Shown here one piece after another: positions 27,114-36,819 of a DNA stretch of 64,000 bases. Both the position numbers and the translations under genes were made by a program. Every line of letters starts with the position of its first letter. The first letter of the stretch is position 1. Source of the stretch: Joostella atrarenae (lineage in GTDB: Bacteria; Bacteroidota; Bacteroidia; Flavobacteriales; Flavobacteriaceae); NCBI RefSeq assembly GCF_021764745.1, contig NZ_JAETXX010000002.1:124001-188000 (forward strand). The letters are read 5' to 3'. The notes beneath the pieces are model-generated. The model was not told the DNA's origin. It ran no database searches and worked only from the letters and a program-made list of their open reading frames with translations.

Positions 27114-28847
27114 ATGGAAGTAAAGACATTAAGAAAAGAAGAAAGTAAAACCGGAACTAAGATAAGAGTTACGGGAGCAGAAGCAGTAATCCACTGTTTA
27201 CTTGCCGAAGGGGTAGATACACTTTACGGTTATCCGGGAGGAGCTATTATGCCAATTTATGATGAACTTTATAAGTTTAAAGACAAACTTCATCATGTAT
27301 TAACAAGACACGAGCAGGGGGCAACTCACGCTGCTCAAGGTTACGCTAGAGTTTCTGGGAAAGTAGGTGTTGCTATGGCTACATCTGGACCTGGAGCTAC
27401 AAATCTGATTACTGGTATTGCAGATGCTCAGATAGATTCAACCCCAATGGTTTGTATTACTGGGCAAGTAGCACGTCATCTTTTAGGTTCGGATGCATTT
27501 CAAGAAACAGATATTGTTGGTATTTCAACACCAGTAACAAAATGGAATTATCAGATTACAAATGCTTCTGAAATTCCGGAGGTAATGGCAAAAGCTTTTT
27601 ATATAGCTAGATCTGGACGTCCAGGACCTGTGTTAGTTGATATTACTAAAAATGCACAATTTGAGGAGTTTGATTTCGATTATCAAAAATGTACAGCTAT
27701 CCGTAGTTATACTGCAAATCCAACTGTAGAAGCTTCGAAAATAGAAGAGGCTGCAGCTGCTATTAATAATGCTAAAAAACCTATGATTGTATGGGGGCAA
27801 GGTATTATTTTAGGAAAAGCAGAAGCAGAATTAAAAGAATTGGTAGAGAAATCTGGTATTCCTGCTGCTTGGACAATTTTAGGAGCCTCCGCTTTACCAT
27901 CTACGCATCCTTTAAATGTAGGTATGGTTGGTATGCATGGTAATTACGGCCCTAATGTTTTGACTAACGAATGTGATGTTCTTATTGCATTGGGAATGCG
28001 TTTTGATGATCGTGTTACGGGAGATTTATCTACGTATGCTAAACAAGCTAAAGTTCTTCATTTTGAAATAGATCCTGCAGAAATTAATAAAAATGTGCAT
28101 GCAGATGTTCCTGTTTTAGGAGATGTAAAAGAGTCTTTAAAGCAATTGCTGCCACTTATTAAAGAAAATAAGCATGAAGCTTGGCACAATGAGTTTAAAG
28201 AAAAATATAAAGTAGAATTCGATCAAGTAATAAATGGTGACCTTAATCCGACTACGGAAGGAATTACCATGGCAGAAGTTATTGAGCAGATTAATGTTTG
28301 CTCCAATCATGATGCTGTAATAGTTTCAGATGTTGGACAACACCAAATGATAGCTTGTAGATATGCTAAATTCAATAAGTCTAAAAGTAACATTACTTCT
28401 GGAGGATTAGGAACAATGGGATTTGCTCTTCCAGCAGCAATTGGTGCTAAAATGGGAGCTCCAGAGAGAGAAGTTGTTGCTATTATTGGAGATGGAGGTT
28501 ACCAAATGACAATTCAGGAATTGGGTACCATTTTTCAGACACAAGTTCCAGTAAAAATTGTTGTTTTAAATAACGAATTTTTAGGAATGGTACGCCAATG
28601 GCAACAGTTGTTTTTTGACAAACGCTATGCATCCACAGAAATGATAAATCCAAATTTTGTGGCTATTGCTGAAGGATATCATATTCAAGCTAAAAAGGTA
28701 ACTAAGCGAGAAGATTTAGAGGACGCTATTAAAGAGATGATAGCTTCTCCAGACGCATATTTCCTTGAAGTTTGTGTAGAAAAAGAAAATAATGTGTTCC
28801 CGATGATTCCTACAGGAGCTTCGGTTTCAGATATTCGTTTGAGTTAA
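27114..28847 (+). CDS. ilvB: Acetolactate synthase large subunit
   Basis: The 577-residue thiamine diphosphate enzyme has the N-terminal PYR domain with catalytic Glu in TRHEQGATHAAQGYARVSGK, a central FAD-binding domain (GMVGMHGNYGPN), and the C-terminal PP domain with the ThDP motif GDGGYQMTIQELGTI ending in NNEFLGMVRQWQ. It condenses pyruvate, or pyruvate with 2-oxobutyrate, in the first common step. I choose ATG 27114 (MEVKTLRKEES). The frame runs back to a TTG at 27078 that would add 12 poorly family-like residues. The regulatory subunit follows. Confidence 0.96.
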   Translation: MEVKTLRKEESKTGTKIRVTGAEAVIHCLLAEGVDTLYGYPGGAIMPIYDELYKFKDKLHHVLTRHEQGATHAAQGYARVSGKVGVAMATSGPGATNLITGIADAQIDSTPMVCITGQVARHLLGSDAFQETDIVGISTPVTKWNYQITNASEIPEVMAKAFYIARSGRPGPVLVDITKNAQFEEFDFDYQKCTAIRSYTANPTVEASKIEEAAAAINNAKKPMIVWGQGIILGKAEAELKELVEKSGIPAAWTILGASALPSTHPLNVGMVGMHGNYGPNVLTNECDVLIALGMRFDDRVTGDLSTYAKQAKVLHFEIDPAEINKNVHADVPVLGDVKESLKQLLPLIKENKHEAWHNEFKEKYKVEFDQVINGDLNPTTEGITMAEVIEQINVCSNHDAVIVSDVGQHQMIACRYAKFNKSKSNITSGGLGTMGFALPAAIGAKMGAPEREVVAIIGDGGYQMTIQELGTIFQTQVPVKIVVLNNEFLGMVRQWQQLFFDKRYASTEMINPNFVAIAEGYHIQAKKVTKREDLEDAIKEMIASPDAYFLEVCVEKENNVFPMIPTGASVSDIRLS

Positions 28848-28940
28848 TATAAATTAGTTTATAAAGTTGTAATGTAGCTATGGATGTTATCTTTTTCAGG
28901 GTAATAAACATTGTAAAACATTCGGATAATAGCATGTAAA

Positions 28941-29465
28941 ATGGAAGAAAATAAATCATATACAATATCGGTTTATTCTGAAGATAATGTGGGTTTATTA
29001 AATAGAATATCAGGAATATTCTTAAAAAGACACATTAATATAGAGAGTTTAAATGTATCTAAATCAGAGATTGACGGAGTATTTAAATTCACAATAGTTA
29101 TTTTTTCTACGGAAGATTGGGCTCGTAAAATTGTAGGACAGATCGAAAAACAGATCGAAGTAATTAAAGCATATTACCATACAGATGATGAGACTATTTT
29201 TCAAGAATCAGCGCTTTTTAAAATAGCATCTAATTTATTATTTGATGAGCGTAAGATTCAGAATATTATAAAAGATAACCATTCAGAAATAGTAACAGTT
29301 TCTCCAGAGTTTTTCGTGATTTCAAAATCAGGAAGACGTGAAGAAATTGAAGTAATGTACGAACAGTTAAAACCATATGGAATTATGCAATTTGTTCGTT
29401 CAGGAAGAATATCAGTATCAAAATCAGAAATGAAAATTTCGAGTCTATTAAAAGACTTCAATTAA
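28941..29465 (+). CDS. ilvN: Acetolactate synthase small (regulatory) subunit
   Basis: The 174-residue protein has an N-terminal ACT domain (YTISVYSEDNVGLLNRISGIF with RRHINIESL-like KRHINIESLNVSKSE). This domain binds valine for feedback inhibition in the family. A C-terminal dimerisation domain ends in MKISSLLKDFN. It activates the large subunit and gives it feedback control. It lies 93 bases after ilvB and 31 bases before ilvC. Confidence 0.94.
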   Translation: MEENKSYTISVYSEDNVGLLNRISGIFLKRHINIESLNVSKSEIDGVFKFTIVIFSTEDWARKIVGQIEKQIEVIKAYYHTDDETIFQESALFKIASNLLFDERKIQNIIKDNHSEIVTVSPEFFVISKSGRREEIEVMYEQLKPYGIMQFVRSGRISVSKSEMKISSLLKDFN

Positions 29466-29496
29466 AGAATTAAACAACTAAAATTTATAATTAAAA

Positions 29497-30966
29497 ATGG
29501 CAAATTATTTTAATACACTTTCACTTAGACAGCAATTAGAGCAATTGGGAGTTTGTGAATTTATGGATATTTCAGAATTTAGTGACGGTGTAGAAAAGTT
29601 AAAAGGCAAAAAAGTAGTTATCGTGGGATGCGGTGCGCAGGGTCTTAACCAAGGTCTTAATATGAGAGACTCTGGATTGGATGTTTCTTATGCATTGCGT
29701 GAAGGAGCTATTAAAGAAAAGAGACAGTCGTTTGTAAATGCATCAGAAAATGGATTTACGGTAGGGACATATAAAGAATTAATTCCTACTGCAGATTTAG
29801 TTTGTAATCTTACGCCAGACAAGCAGCATACAGATGTTGTGAGTACGATTATGCCACTTATGAAAAAGGGAGCTACTTTATCTTATTCTCACGGTTTTAA
29901 TATCGTTGAAGAAGGGATGAAAGTTCGTGAAGATATTACAGTTATTATGGTGGCTCCAAAATGTCCTGGTTCTGAAGTTAGAGAAGAATATAAAAGAGGA
30001 TTTGGAGTACCTACACTTATAGCTGTTCACCCAGAGAATGATCCTGAAGGAAAAGGATTAGAGCAAGCTAAGGCTTATGCAGCTGCTACTGGTGGACATA
30101 GAGCTGGAGTTTTACGTTCTTCTTTTGTTGCTGAAGTAAAATCTGACCTTATGGGAGAGCAAACCATTTTATGTGGATTGTTACAAACAGGTTCTATCTT
30201 GAGTTTCGATAAGATGATAGAAAAAGGAATTGATGCTGGATATGCTTCTAAATTAATCCAATACGGATGGGAAACAATTACTGAGGCTCTTAAATATGGT
30301 GGGATCACTAATATGATGGATCGTCTATCAAATCCTGCTAAAGTAGAAGCTTTTAAAATTTCAGAAGAATTAAAAGTAATAATGCGTCCTCTTTTCCAAA
30401 AACATATGGACGATATTATGAGTGGTCACTTTTCTAAAACAATGATGGAAGATTGGGCTAACGACGATAAAAACTTACATACTTGGAGAGCTGCAACTGG
30501 AGAAACTGCTTTTGAGAAAACACCTGCAGGAGATGTCGCTATTTCTGAGCAAGAATACTTTGACAATGCGGTGTTGATGGTAGCATTTGTAAAATCTGGA
30601 GTTGAATTAGCGTTCGAAACGATGACTGAAGCTGGAATTATTGCCGAATCTGCGTATTACGAATCTTTACACGAAACACCGCTTATTGCTAATACAATTG
30701 CAAGAAAGAAATTGTTTGAAATGAATCGTGTTATTTCAGATACAGCAGAATATGGTTGTTACTTATTTGATCATGCTTGTAAGCCTTTATTAAAAGACTT
30801 CATGAAAAATGTAGATACTAATATTATAGGAAAAGCTTTTTCTGATGATAATGGTGTTGATAATAAAGAGCTAATAGAAGTAAACAGTCAGATTCGTAAT
30901 CACCCTGTAGAAGAGGTTGGAGCGTGGCTACGTTCTTCTATGACTGCCATGAAAAAGATTGTTTAA
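29497..30966 (+). CDS. ilvC: Ketol-acid reductoisomerase, class II (long form)
   Basis: The 489-residue enzyme is the long class II form, with a duplicated knotted helical C-terminal domain, as in E. coli and in Bacteroidota (class I forms are about 330 residues). The Rossmann motif is [21 protein letters not shown], and the NADPH-phosphate-binding Arg is in [14 protein letters not shown]. Metal-binding Asp and Glu are in [14 protein letters not shown]. It isomerises and reduces acetolactate. The gap to ilvA (65 bases) contains a bulged hairpin without a T run. Confidence 0.96.
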   Translation: MANYFNTLSLRQQLEQLGVCEFMDISEFSDGVEKLKGKKVVIVGCGAQGLNQGLNMRDSGLDVSYALREGAIKEKRQSFVNASENGFTVGTYKELIPTADLVCNLTPDKQHTDVVSTIMPLMKKGATLSYSHGFNIVEEGMKVREDITVIMVAPKCPGSEVREEYKRGFGVPTLIAVHPENDPEGKGLEQAKAYAAATGGHRAGVLRSSFVAEVKSDLMGEQTILCGLLQTGSILSFDKMIEKGIDAGYASKLIQYGWETITEALKYGGITNMMDRLSNPAKVEAFKISEELKVIMRPLFQKHMDDIMSGHFSKTMMEDWANDDKNLHTWRAATGETAFEKTPAGDVAISEQEYFDNAVLMVAFVKSGVELAFETMTEAGIIAESAYYESLHETPLIANTIARKKLFEMNRVISDTAEYGCYLFDHACKPLLKDFMKNVDTNIIGKAFSDDNGVDNKELIEVNSQIRNHPVEEVGAWLRSSMTAMKKIV

Positions 30967-31031
30967 TTCTTATGGGAGGATTTTAGCCTTGTTTAATACA
31001 GGCTTTAAAATTCCTAATTCTATATAAAATT

Positions 31032-32294
31032 ATGCAGACAAAAACAGTTTACATACCAAAATTAGAAGATGTTAGAAAAGCTGCTGCAACCCTAAATGGG
31101 GTTGCAGCAGTTACACCTTTAACCTATAGCTTGCGCTATTCTAAAGAGTTTGAGGCTAATGTTTTACTTAAAAGAGAAGATTTACAGGTAGTTCGTTCGT
31201 ACAAGATTCGTGGTGCTTATAATAAAATAAGTTCGCTTACCGAAGAAGAAAGAGCAAAGGGAATTGTTTGTGCTTCCGCAGGAAATCATTCCCAAGGAGT
31301 TGCATATTCTTGTAAAGAGTTAAAAATTAAAGGTACCATTTATATGCCTTCTCCAACACCAAGGCAGAAGATTGAGCAGGTAAAAATGTTTGGTGAAGAT
31401 TACATAGACATTGTTTTAGAAGGTGATACTTTTGATGATGCCTATAAAGCCGCAATGAAAGAATGTACACGCGTTGGAAAAACTTTTGTTCATCCTTTTG
31501 ATGATGAAAAAGTTATTGAAGGTCAGGCAACTGTTGGATTGGAAATTCTTGAGCAAACTAAAAAGAGAATCGATTATGTGTTTGTTGCCGTTGGTGGTGG
31601 TGGACTAGCTTCTGGTTTAGCGAGTGTTTTTGATGTACTTTCTCCTCAAACTAAAATAATAGGAGTGGAGCCTCAGGGAGCCCCTTCTATGAAAACATCT
31701 TTAAAGAATAAAGAAAATACGGAACTTAAAGAGATAGATAAATTTGTAGACGGCGCAGCAGTACAGCGTGTTGGAGACAGAACATTTGCTATCTGTCAGT
31801 ATCTCTTGGACGAAATGGTAACCGTTCCAGAGGGTAAAGTTTGTCAGGAGATTTTAGATCTTTACAATAAAGATGCAATTGTTGTAGAACCAGCGGGTGC
31901 ATTAACACTATCTGCTTTGGAGCAATATAAAGATAAGCTTAAAGGTAAGAATGTTGTATGTGTGGTAAGTGGTAGTAACAATGATATTACTAGAACTGCG
32001 GAGATAAAAGAACGTGCGTTGCTATATGCTAATCTTAAGCATTATTTTATAATCCGATTCCCGCAGCGTGCAGGAGCTTTAAAAGAGTTTGTTGCTGAAA
32101 TATTAGGGCCATCAGATGATATTACTCATTTTCAGTATACAAAAAAGAATGCTAAAGAAAATGCTCCAGCGGTGGTTGGAATAGAACTAAAATCGGAGGC
32201 CGATTTAGAACCGCTAATTGCACGTATGAAATCTAAAAATTTCTTTGGTGAATACTTAAATAATAAACCTGATCTTTTTCAGTATTTAGTATAA
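31032..32294 (+). CDS. ilvA: Threonine dehydratase (threonine ammonia-lyase)
   Basis: The 420-residue pyridoxal-phosphate enzyme has the cofactor Lys in VRSYKIRGAYNKIS, the substrate loop SAGNHSQGVAYS, and the phosphate-binding glycine loop VGGGGLASG. A single C-terminal ACT-like regulatory domain starts near residue 335 (LKHYFIIRFPQRAGALKEFV), so it is the shorter biosynthetic form rather than the two-ACT E. coli type. It makes 2-oxobutyrate, the isoleucine-specific precursor. Its presence as the last gene fits the isoleucine bias of the leader peptide. Confidence 0.94.
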   Translation: MQTKTVYIPKLEDVRKAAATLNGVAAVTPLTYSLRYSKEFEANVLLKREDLQVVRSYKIRGAYNKISSLTEEERAKGIVCASAGNHSQGVAYSCKELKIKGTIYMPSPTPRQKIEQVKMFGEDYIDIVLEGDTFDDAYKAAMKECTRVGKTFVHPFDDEKVIEGQATVGLEILEQTKKRIDYVFVAVGGGGLASGLASVFDVLSPQTKIIGVEPQGAPSMKTSLKNKENTELKEIDKFVDGAAVQRVGDRTFAICQYLLDEMVTVPEGKVCQEILDLYNKDAIVVEPAGALTLSALEQYKDKLKGKNVVCVVSGSNNDITRTAEIKERALLYANLKHYFIIRFPQRAGALKEFVAEILGPSDDITHFQYTKKNAKENAPAVVGIELKSEADLEPLIARMKSKNFFGEYLNNKPDLFQYLV

Positions 32295-32431
32295 AATAAA
32301 GGATCATATTTAACATTATTAATACATTAAGGATGTATAAACATTTTTAATTTCCCCCTAAAAATCACGTACTTTACTATTTAGTGTATAAAAATATAAA
32401 GCAGTATTTCCTGCTAAAAAAGATACAAACT

Positions 32432-34033
32432 ATGGAAACTAAGACTAAAAATTTTCAAGAAATACCAGAAAAATATCAAATAAAAGAGCTTGTTCATCAA
32501 AACAAGTTTTTGGTTGGGGGACAACTAAAACCGTGGACAGGAAAAACTACGGAGGTATATTCTACAATTTCATCTACAGAAGATTATAAACCTACACTTT
32601 TAGGAACGATTCCATATATGACAGAGCCAGAGGCTAACGAAGCTTTAGACGCTGCTGGAGTTGCTTTTGATAAAGGTAAAGGTTTGTGGCCTACAATGAA
32701 AGTTGGAGACCGTGTTGCTTGTATGGAGAAATTTGTAAAGCAAATGGAAACCAAGCGTGATGAAGTTGTAAAACTCATTATGTGGGAGATTGGGAAAACA
32801 CTTCCTGATTCTGAAAAAGAATTTGATAGAACTGTAGAGTATATCTATGACACTATCGAAGATTTTAAGCAACTGGATCGTGATTCTGCGAACTTTAAAA
32901 AGCGTGATGGTATTTATGCTCATATCCGCAGAGGACCATTAGGAATTGTTCTTTGCTTGGGGCCATATAACTATCCGCTGAATGAAACTTTCGCACTTTT
33001 AATTCCCGCTTTAATTATGGGGAATACGGCTATTTTTAAGCCTGCAAAACACGGTGTTTTATTGATTACTCCTTTATTAGAAGCTTTTAAAAATAGTTTT
33101 CCAAAAGGAGTTGTTAATATTGTTTACGGTAGAGGTAGAGAAGTAGCTGCACCGATTATGAAATCTGGGAGAGTAGATGTTTTAGCTCTTATTGGAAATA
33201 GTAAATCTGCAGTAGCACTTCAAGATCAACATCCACATAAAAACAGACTTCGTTTGGTTTTAGGATTGGAAGCAAAAAATCCAGCGATAGTTTTGCGAGA
33301 TGCAGACTTAGATTTGGCTATCAATGAGTGTATTGCAGGAACATTGTCATTTAATGGTCAGCGTTGTACTGCTCTAAAGCTTGTTTATGTTCATGAAGAT
33401 GTTATTGAAGAATTCAATAAGCGTTTTTCTAAGCGTGTAGACGAATTAAAGTTTGGAAATCCATGGGAAGATGGTGTAAAATTAACGCCATTACCAGAGG
33501 AAGATAAACCTAGTTATATCCAAGAGCTTATCGATGATGCGAAAGCAAATGGAGCTAATATTATAAATGCTAAAGGAGGAGAAGTTACAGATAATTATAT
33601 CTTCCCTGCGGTTTTATATCCTGTAAATAAAGAGATGCGCGTGTTTAAAGAGGAGCAATTTGGACCTGTTATTCCAATCGTTCCTTTTAAAGATATTGAA
33701 GAACCTTTAAATGACGTTGCGAATTCTAATTACGGACAACAAGTAAGTCTGTTTGGAGCAGATATTAGAACGCTAGCGCCGCTAATAGATACTTTGGTAA
33801 ATCTTGTTTGTAGAGTTAATTTGAATAGCTCTTGCCAGCGTGGACCAGATGTGTACCCATTCACGGGTCGTAAAGATTCTGCTGTTGGGACATTAAGTGT
33901 GCACGATGCTCTGCGTTCTTTCTCTATTAGAACTTTTGTAGCTTCTAAAGATAATGAGTATAACAATCGTATTTTAAATGATTTATTAGGAAGTAAAGCC
34001 TCTAACTTTATAAGCACTGACTATATTTTATAA
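32432..34033 (+). CDS. gapN: NADP-dependent glyceraldehyde-3-phosphate dehydrogenase (non-phosphorylating, GapN-like)
   Basis: The 533-residue ALDH-superfamily enzyme has catalytic Cys312 in [10 protein letters not shown], catalytic Glu in [13 protein letters not shown], and the nucleotide loop [21 protein letters not shown]. It resembles GapN, which oxidises glyceraldehyde-3-phosphate directly to 3-phosphoglycerate and yields NADPH. The C-terminus carries the GapN-like [20 protein letters not shown] choose ATG 32432; the frame runs 16 codons further upstream. Specificity within the ALDH family is inferred from overall resemblance only. Confidence 0.8.
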   Translation: METKTKNFQEIPEKYQIKELVHQNKFLVGGQLKPWTGKTTEVYSTISSTEDYKPTLLGTIPYMTEPEANEALDAAGVAFDKGKGLWPTMKVGDRVACMEKFVKQMETKRDEVVKLIMWEIGKTLPDSEKEFDRTVEYIYDTIEDFKQLDRDSANFKKRDGIYAHIRRGPLGIVLCLGPYNYPLNETFALLIPALIMGNTAIFKPAKHGVLLITPLLEAFKNSFPKGVVNIVYGRGREVAAPIMKSGRVDVLALIGNSKSAVALQDQHPHKNRLRLVLGLEAKNPAIVLRDADLDLAINECIAGTLSFNGQRCTALKLVYVHEDVIEEFNKRFSKRVDELKFGNPWEDGVKLTPLPEEDKPSYIQELIDDAKANGANIINAKGGEVTDNYIFPAVLYPVNKEMRVFKEEQFGPVIPIVPFKDIEEPLNDVANSNYGQQVSLFGADIRTLAPLIDTLVNLVCRVNLNSSCQRGPDVYPFTGRKDSAVGTLSVHDALRSFSIRTFVASKDNEYNNRILNDLLGSKASNFISTDYIL

Positions 34034-34037
34034 ACTT

Positions 34038-34077
34038 AAACCCTACGCCCAATAAAACGTTAAAGAAAGTAGGGTTT
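34038..34077 (+). terminator. Hairpin after the GapN-like gene
   Basis: AAACCCTAC (34038-34046) and GTAGGGTTT (34069-34077) form a 9-bp perfect stem with a 22-base loop just past the stop codon. The trailing T tract is weak (TTT then AAATTT). Confidence 0.55.
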
Positions 34078-34208
34078 AAATTTCTGAAGAAGTATAAAAC
34101 TATTCTAGGTTCCTTAAATTTTGAGCAAGAAGTAAATCGTTGAGTTTTAACAAAAACTAATTATATAAAGTTGAATGCTTTATAACCCAAGTGAAATTCA
34201 TTGTATAA

Positions 34209-34245
34209 AAGAAACCCCAAAGATTTAATGTCTTTGGGGTTTCTT
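34209..34245 (-). terminator. Strong bidirectional-type terminator, best placed for the minus-strand DUF2007 gene
   Basis: A perfect 15-bp stem (34209-34223 with 34231-34245, AAGAAACCCCAAAGA) has a 7-base loop. On the minus strand it is followed by TTTT, and it lies 18 bases past the DUF2007 stop. Confidence 0.8.
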
Positions 34246-34263
34246 AAATTATAAAATAAGTCT

Positions 34264-34503
34264 TTATTCTTCTGAAAATTCTTTTTCTATTCCTGCTAAA
34301 ATTTCTAGTGCTTTTTCATGCTCATCTTTGTGCACAAATAATTGCACCTGATTGATAACAGAAGGACCAAAACCAGCTAATCGAGCTGACTCTGTTTCAT
34401 TTTTAATCACAGGACTTATAGCGACTTCTTCAAGTCTGCTTTGTAATAACCCTGCTTGAATACTACTTCCAGTAAATATTCTTATGTAATCTTTATTTTC
34501 CAT
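34264..34503 (-). CDS. DUF2007 family small protein (putative signal-transducing)
   Basis: The 79-residue soluble protein has the DUF2007 pattern: an N-terminal strand with IRIFTGSSIQAGLLQSRLEE, a central VIKNET, and VQLFVHKDEHEKALEILAGI near the end. This suggests a small PII-like ferredoxin fold. The family is annotated as putative signal-transducing, without a proven role. It is monocistronic with its own strong terminator. The next 326 bases (34504-34829) have no gene. Confidence 0.75.
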   Translation of the reverse strand: MENKDYIRIFTGSSIQAGLLQSRLEEVAISPVIKNETESARLAGFGPSVINQVQLFVHKDEHEKALEILAGIEKEFSEE

Positions 34504-34829
34504 AACATAAAGTTAAGCAATAAAATGCATACTTTTTCATATAGTATGGTTAAAATTCATGGTGTAATTCTGGTATCGTGATAGTTTGATTTAAATAAAT
34601 AATTCTTTTCTATTGATGTTTTTTCGATTCCAATACGTGCTATTTTCCCCATAATTCATTTTTTTTGGCATTCTGAATTATAAACTGCTATTAGATCATA
34701 TAGTCCAATTAATTTGATACTAGTAGTTTATAACAATATTTGAAATCTTTTTTCACATTAATACAATTAAAATAAAACCCTACCAGATAAACTTGCGTAA
34801 GTGATTGTATAAAACAAAAAATAGTCACT
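34504..34829. other. Intergenic region with an imperfect long hairpin
   Basis: The region between the divergent DUF2007 and fasciclin genes is AT-rich. The one structure I see is an imperfect hairpin with arms 34681-34698 and 34713-34730 (TAAACTGCTA at one end, TAGTAGTTTA at the other). No T run follows. A near-consensus TAAACTTG at 34788-34795 could be the -7 box of the fasciclin gene. Confidence 0.3.
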
Positions 34830-35384
34830 ATGAAAAGTAACAGTATTAAAAACGGAATCTTAATAGCGGTTTTTGCATTAACTTCTATGAATGCTTCGGC
34901 ACAAGACACAAAAATGGTTGGAGGTGCAGAAATGTATCCAACAAAAAACATTGTAGAGAATGCGGTAAACTCCAAAGACCACACGACGCTTGTAGCTGCT
35001 GTAAAAGCTGCAGGTTTGGTAGAAACTTTGCAATCGGAAGGTCCATTTACAGTATTTGCACCAGTAAATAAAGCTTTCGAAGCGTTACCAGAAGGAACGG
35101 TAGAAACATTACTAAAACCTGAAAATAAAGAACAATTACAGGCAGTTTTAACGTATCATGTAGTAGCAGGTAAAATGGATGCTGAGGCATTGATGGAAGC
35201 TGTAAAAAAAGGAATGGGGAAAGCTAAACTTAAAACTGTAAATGGAGAAGAGTTAGTGGTAATGCAAAAAGGAAAAAAACTTTGGATAATGGATGCTAAA
35301 GGAAATAAAGCTAAAGTAACTATTGCAGATGTTTATCAATCTAATGGTGTTATTCATGTTATAGACACTGTTTTGTTACCTTAA
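34830..35384 (+). CDS. Secreted fasciclin (FAS1) domain protein
   Basis: The 184-residue protein has a signal peptide (residues 1-24, ending NASAQ). It has one FAS1 domain with both conserved boxes: H1, GPFTVFAPVNKAFEALPEGT, and H2 near the C-terminus, VYQSNGVIHVIDTVLLP, with YHVV between them. FAS1 proteins mediate adhesion or surface interactions; the partner here is unknown. It is monocistronic and followed by a strong terminator. Confidence 0.92.
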   Translation: MKSNSIKNGILIAVFALTSMNASAQDTKMVGGAEMYPTKNIVENAVNSKDHTTLVAAVKAAGLVETLQSEGPFTVFAPVNKAFEALPEGTVETLLKPENKEQLQAVLTYHVVAGKMDAEALMEAVKKGMGKAKLKTVNGEELVVMQKGKKLWIMDAKGNKAKVTIADVYQSNGVIHVIDTVLLP

Positions 35385-35409
35385 TTTGGGAATTAATTGC
35401 TAGAGAAAA

Positions 35410-35442
35410 GAAAGCGCCCTTCTGTTAAAGAGGGGCGCTTTC
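35410..35442. terminator. Strong terminator between fasciclin and nitroreductase genes
   Basis: Arms GAAAGCGCCCTTCT (35410-35423) and AGAGGGGCGCTTTC (35429-35442) pair with a single wobble. The core is unusually GC-rich for this chromosome. It serves the fasciclin gene and may also serve the convergent nitroreductase gene (stop at 35467). Confidence 0.8.
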
Positions 35443-35466
35443 ATTTATATTAAATTAGAGAGTGCT

Positions 35467-36099
35467 TTAATCTATTACAGTAACTAAATCTTCAGTACTT
35501 TTTCTAACCTTAACTAAGTTTACCAACCAGTCTTTTTCAGTTTCACGGTAACCCAATGGTAATAAAACTGCACTTCTAAGGCCTTTTTCTCTTAATCCTA
35601 AAATCTCGTCAACAGCAGTAGGATCAAACCCTTCTAAAGGAGTTGCATCTACGCCCTCAAAAGCTGCTGCAGCAATAGATTGTGAAAATGCAATATAAGC
35701 TTGTTTAGCGGCGTGATTGAAGTTTTCTTCAGCATCTTTCTGAGGATAAGAACTTAATAACATCTGTCTGTAGTTCTCCCAACCTTCATTTTTAAATCCT
35801 CTAATTTCATTGGTAAGATCAAACATTTTATTAATTCTTTCTTCAGTATAAGTGTCCCAAGCAGCAAAAACCAATAAGTGTGAGCAATCAGTAATAACCG
35901 ACTGGTTCCAAGCTACAGGCTTGATTTTTTCTTTTATCTCTTGATTTGTAATTACAAAAATTTCAAACGGTTGTAACCCACTTGATGTTGGAGCTAAGCG
36001 TGCAGCTTCAATAATTCGATCGATTTTATCTTGATCAACCTTTTTACCATTCATTGCTTTTGCAGCATATCTCCACTTTAATTTATCTAATAATTCCAT
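35467..36099 (-). CDS. NAD(P)H-dependent nitroreductase family oxidoreductase
   Basis: The 210-residue flavoprotein is of the NfsB type. The FMN-binding start is LKWRYAAKAMNGKKVDQDKI, followed by AARLAPTSSGLQPFEIFVI. The C-terminal part has GLREKGLRSAVLLPLGYR. It reduces quinones, nitro compounds or flavins with NAD(P)H; the natural substrate is unknown. It diverges from the Fur-family regulator gene across a 245-base gap with several dyads, so it may be under that regulator's control. Confidence 0.88.
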   Translation of the reverse strand: MELLDKLKWRYAAKAMNGKKVDQDKIDRIIEAARLAPTSSGLQPFEIFVITNQEIKEKIKPVAWNQSVITDCSHLLVFAAWDTYTEERINKMFDLTNEIRGFKNEGWENYRQMLLSSYPQKDAEENFNHAAKQAYIAFSQSIAAAAFEGVDATPLEGFDPTAVDEILGLREKGLRSAVLLPLGYRETEKDWLVNLVKVRKSTEDLVTVID

Positions 36100-36171
36100 G
36101 TTCTTTATTTTATATATAAACTTTCATTTTGAAATCTGGTTATTTACATTAAATGCTTTACATATTTATAT

Positions 36172-36184
36172 AAGAATGATTCTT
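36172..36184. promoter_or_regulatory. 6-1-6 dyad, candidate Fur-family operator
   Basis: AAGAAT-G-ATTCTT is a perfect 6-1-6 inverted repeat, the geometry typical of Fur/PerR boxes. It lies 73 bases upstream of the nitroreductase start and 160 bases upstream of the Fur-family gene. A second perfect dyad, AATGAA-TG-TTCATT, follows at 36227-36240. Confidence 0.35.
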
Positions 36185-36344
36185 TACAAATAACAACTAA
36201 TTTCAGCCTACAAAGTTATATTATAAAATGAATGTTCATTCTCTATTATGAATCTTTAACATGAATATAATATAGCTTAATGCTAGGGCAATTATCACTT
36301 ATTTTTTAACTTTATCATATTCAAATTAATTTACAAACAAAGTT

Positions 36345-36761
36345 GTGAAGAGTAGTACAGCGCATTTAGAAGATCATAAGATAAGACCAACAGCAATGCG
36401 AATTCTAATTTTAGACTTTCTTAAGGATAATACCTATGCGGTTAGTTTAAAAGATATTGAAGATAATTTTGAAAAATCAGAAAGAACAACTTTATATAGA
36501 ACATTAAAAACATTTGAAGATAGTGGTTTAGTGCATCAAATAAACGATGGCTCTACCATTCCTAAATATGCGCTTTGCGTACACGAAAATCACTTAGAAA
36601 AGCATACAGATTTGCATTTACACTTTTACTGTACTAAATGCGAGAATACAATGTGTTTAACAGAACATAAAATCCCACAAATAGCGCTTCCAAAGGGGTA
36701 TATACCAGATGATGTAAATATGATTGTTAGAGGAATATGCGATGGCTGTAATCAAGAATAA
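36345..36761 (+). CDS. Fur-family transcriptional regulator
   Basis: The 138-residue regulator has the N-terminal winged helix (IRPTAMRILILDFLKD, then SERTTLYRTLKTFEDSGLVHQI). The dimerisation domain carries the metal ligands HLHFYCTKCENTMCL and GICDGCNQE, with two CxxC pairs forming the structural zinc site. The start is GTG at 36345; no ATG lies upstream of the conserved helix. Metal specificity (iron, zinc or peroxide sensing) cannot be read. The next gene is a P1B-4 metal ATPase, and dyads flank both genes. Confidence 0.85.
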   Translation: MKSSTAHLEDHKIRPTAMRILILDFLKDNTYAVSLKDIEDNFEKSERTTLYRTLKTFEDSGLVHQINDGSTIPKYALCVHENHLEKHTDLHLHFYCTKCENTMCLTEHKIPQIALPKGYIPDDVNMIVRGICDGCNQE

Positions 36762-36779
36762 TGCACATACTGTGCATTA
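36759..36779. promoter_or_regulatory. Perfect 9-3-9 palindrome between the Fur-family gene and the metal ATPase
   Basis: TAATGCACA-TAC-TGTGCATTA is a perfect 21-bp dyad. It begins at the regulator's stop codon and ends 40 bases before the ATPase start. There is no T run, so it is unlikely to be a terminator. A degenerate relative (TAATGC..GCAATTA, 36278-36294) lies before the regulator gene. It is a good candidate operator. Confidence 0.5.
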
Positions 36780-36819
36780 GGTATTGTTTTATATTTGGGT
36801 AGTATAAAAAGCAATATTG

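Noticed and set aside
30977-31015. Terminator between ilvC and ilvA
   Set aside because: The hairpin AGGATTTTAGCC/GGCTTTAAAATTCCT has bulges and no T run, and ilvA belongs functionally to the operon, so it is more likely a neutral or stability element.
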